Below, piece by piece: positions 63,204-64,000 of a DNA stretch of 64,000 nucleotides. The notes under the pieces are model-generated. The model did no database searches. It had not been told where the DNA came from and worked only from the letters and a program-made list of their open reading frames with translations. The stretch comes from Ptiloglossa arizonensis (Eukaryota; Arthropoda; Insecta; Hymenoptera; Colletidae): the NCBI RefSeq assembly GCF_051014685.1, contig NW_027478960.1, positions 1 through 64,000 on the forward strand. Direction: 5' to 3'. Numbering within the stretch: position 1 is the first letter of the stretch; every line of letters starts with the position of its first letter. Made by a program: the position numbers and the translations under genes.

Positions 63204-64000
63204 TTCAAAGTCCCATATCTCGCGAACGGATTGACCTAAACCAAAAATTCCTGTTGTAACTGAAAGTAGAAGCTCGTCCGATTACAACGGTATGGGTATT
63301 TTTCCCCTAGGCCATTCTGGATAAGTGATTGGGGCAGCAGAGGTGCGAAAAATTTGTTGTCTTGTCAACCATTTCTTAGCTTCAATGTCCCATATCTCGC
63401 GAACGGATTGACCTAACCCAAAAATTCCTATTGTAACTGAAAGTAGAAACTCGCCCGATTACAACGGTGTGCGTATTTTTTCCTTAGGCCATTCTGGTTA
63501 AGCGATTGGAGCAGCAGAAGTGCGAAAAATTTGTTTTCCTGTCAACCATTTCTTAGCTTCAAAGTCCCATATCTCGCGAACGGATTGACTTAACCCAAAA
63601 ATTCCTATTGTAACTGAAAGTAGAAACTCGTCCGATTACAACGGTATGGGTATTTTTTCTCTAGGCCATTCTGGTTAAGCGTTTGGAGCAGCAGAATTGC
63701 GAAAAATTTTTTGCGTTCCCAAACATTTCTTGGCTTCAAACTCCCATATCTCGCGAACGGATTGACCTAACCCAAAAATTCCTATTGCATTTGAAAGTAT
63801 AATAGAAGCTCTTCCGATTACAACGGTACGTGTATTTTTCCCCTAGGCCATTCTGGATAAGCGATTGGAGCAGCAGAATTGCGAAAAATTTTTTGCCTTC
63901 TCAACCATTTCTTGGCTTCAAACTCCCATATCTCGCGAAAGGATTGACCTAACCCAAAAATTCCTATTGCATCTGAAAGTAGAACCTCGCCCGATTACAA
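63204..64000. repeat. Continuation of long-range copy, matching 41593-42389
   Basis: From 63204 to the window end the sequence follows 41593-42389 at offset 21,611, or equally its own copy at about 45312-46108. Shared markers are TTCAATGTCCC at 63381/41770, TGTTTTCCTGTCAACC near 63531/41920 and the ATAAT insertion unit at 63797/42186. The homology runs off the end of the window. Confidence 0.8.

Larger units (their letters stand above)
35809..63810. repeat. Marker monomers with 5 bp ATAAT-type insertion (nine sites)
   Basis: A five-base insertion turns GAAAGTAGAA into GAAAGTATAATAGAA and is always followed by CTCTTCCGATTAC instead of CTCGCCCGATTAC. It begins (GTATAATAG) at 35809, 37583, 42186, 45905, 49625, 55116, 59543, 60256 and 63797. 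None is seen before 35.8 kb. It arose once and was spread by the duplications listed here, so it tracks the history of the right half of the window. Confidence 0.85.
1..64000. repeat. 177 bp satellite DNA array (whole window)
   Basis: The window is made only of tandem, head-to-tail copies of a unit of about 177 bp, roughly 361 copies, with no inverted block and no foreign insert seen. Anchors such as the CCATTCTGG motif recur at 20101, 20278 and 20455, exactly 177 apart. Every unit keeps the same order of landmarks: TTAAGCG, GCAGCAGAA, an A-tract/T-tract block, TCAACCATTTCTT, a TCGCGA box, CCTAACCC, TGAAAGTAG, CCCGATTACAACGG and a T/C-rich tract ending in CCTAGG. Subfamilies differ mainly in the block after GCGAAAAATTT (TTTGCC, GTTGTC, GTTCTC or TTTGCGTTCCC) and in the spacer before the TCGCGA box. 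Nucleosome-scale units with nested higher-order repeats are typical of eukaryotic centromeric or pericentromeric heterochromatin. That location is inferred, not shown by the sequence. I do not recognise the family. Confidence 0.98.

Noticed and set aside
31805..63239. Repeated 87-residue frame as a multicopy gene family
   Set aside because: Each copy spans one and a half tandem monomers and ends at a stop fixed by the repeat. The array continues unchanged on both sides. Copy number follows the HOR duplications, not gene units.
1..64000. CRISPR array
   Set aside because: Units are directly adjacent 177 bp monomers with no alternation of short fixed repeats and unique spacers, and no cas genes are present.
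1..64000. Transposon, LTR or IS element
   Set aside because: I saw no terminal inverted repeats, long terminal repeats, target-site duplications, transposase or reverse transcriptase. Every stretch fits the same monomer.
1..64000. tRNA, rRNA or RNA polymerase III genes
   Set aside because: I found no cloverleaf, no A box plus B box pair and no rRNA-like sequence. The unit has T-runs but no matching internal promoter.

Overview
The whole 64 kb window is one uninterrupted head-to-tail satellite DNA array. I find no credible protein gene, RNA gene, transposon, CRISPR array or other single-copy sequence in it. The repeat unit is 177 bp, for example 20101-20277. About 361 copies fit in the window, all in the same orientation. 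A megasatellite of nucleosome-sized units with nested higher-order repeats (HORs) points to a eukaryotic nuclear chromosome, most likely centromeric, pericentromeric or other heterochromatic DNA. I do not recognise the satellite family and cannot name the species. The hand-counted unit is 41% GC with a CpG observed/expected ratio of about 1.1. That argues against a genome with heavy germline CpG methylation and is weakly in favour of an invertebrate or another lightly methylated eukaryote.

Layout. (1) From 1 to about 13.83 kb the same satellite is present but riddled with one- or two-base insertions and deletions, which looks like uncorrected long-read sequence rather than biology. (2) From about 13.83 to 27.94 kb the sequence is clean, with mixed monomer subfamilies and short, irregular HORs of 6, 8, 10, 14 and 15 units. 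(3) 27.94-30.77 kb is an 8-unit (1,415 bp) tandem duplication. (4) 30.28-34.87 kb is a 13-unit (2,298 bp) tandem duplication. (5) 34.05-39.20 kb holds about three copies of a 10-unit (1,774 bp) block. (6) 39.2-46.1 kb is a mosaic in which 41.21-43.10 recurs at 44.93-46.82. (7) 46.16-57.13 kb is a 31-unit (5,491 bp) tandem duplication with very few differences between copies, and each copy contains a 531 bp trimer repeated in tandem. (8) 57.1-60.0 kb is mixed monomers. (9) 60.0-64.0 kb is a second copy of the 37.3-42.4 kb stretch, lacking exactly six monomers (1,062 bp).

Nothing here works as an operon or pathway. What the sequence records is the history of the array: unequal exchange or conversion always in register with the 177 bp unit, at scales from one monomer to about 22 kb. 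The recurring small open frames arise because 177 is a multiple of three, so any open frame in one unit recurs in the next. The features most worth a second look are a 17 bp site in most monomers that resembles the CENP-B box, the very recent 5.49 kb duplication, the six-monomer in-register difference between distant copies, and the sharp change in sequence quality near 13.8 kb.
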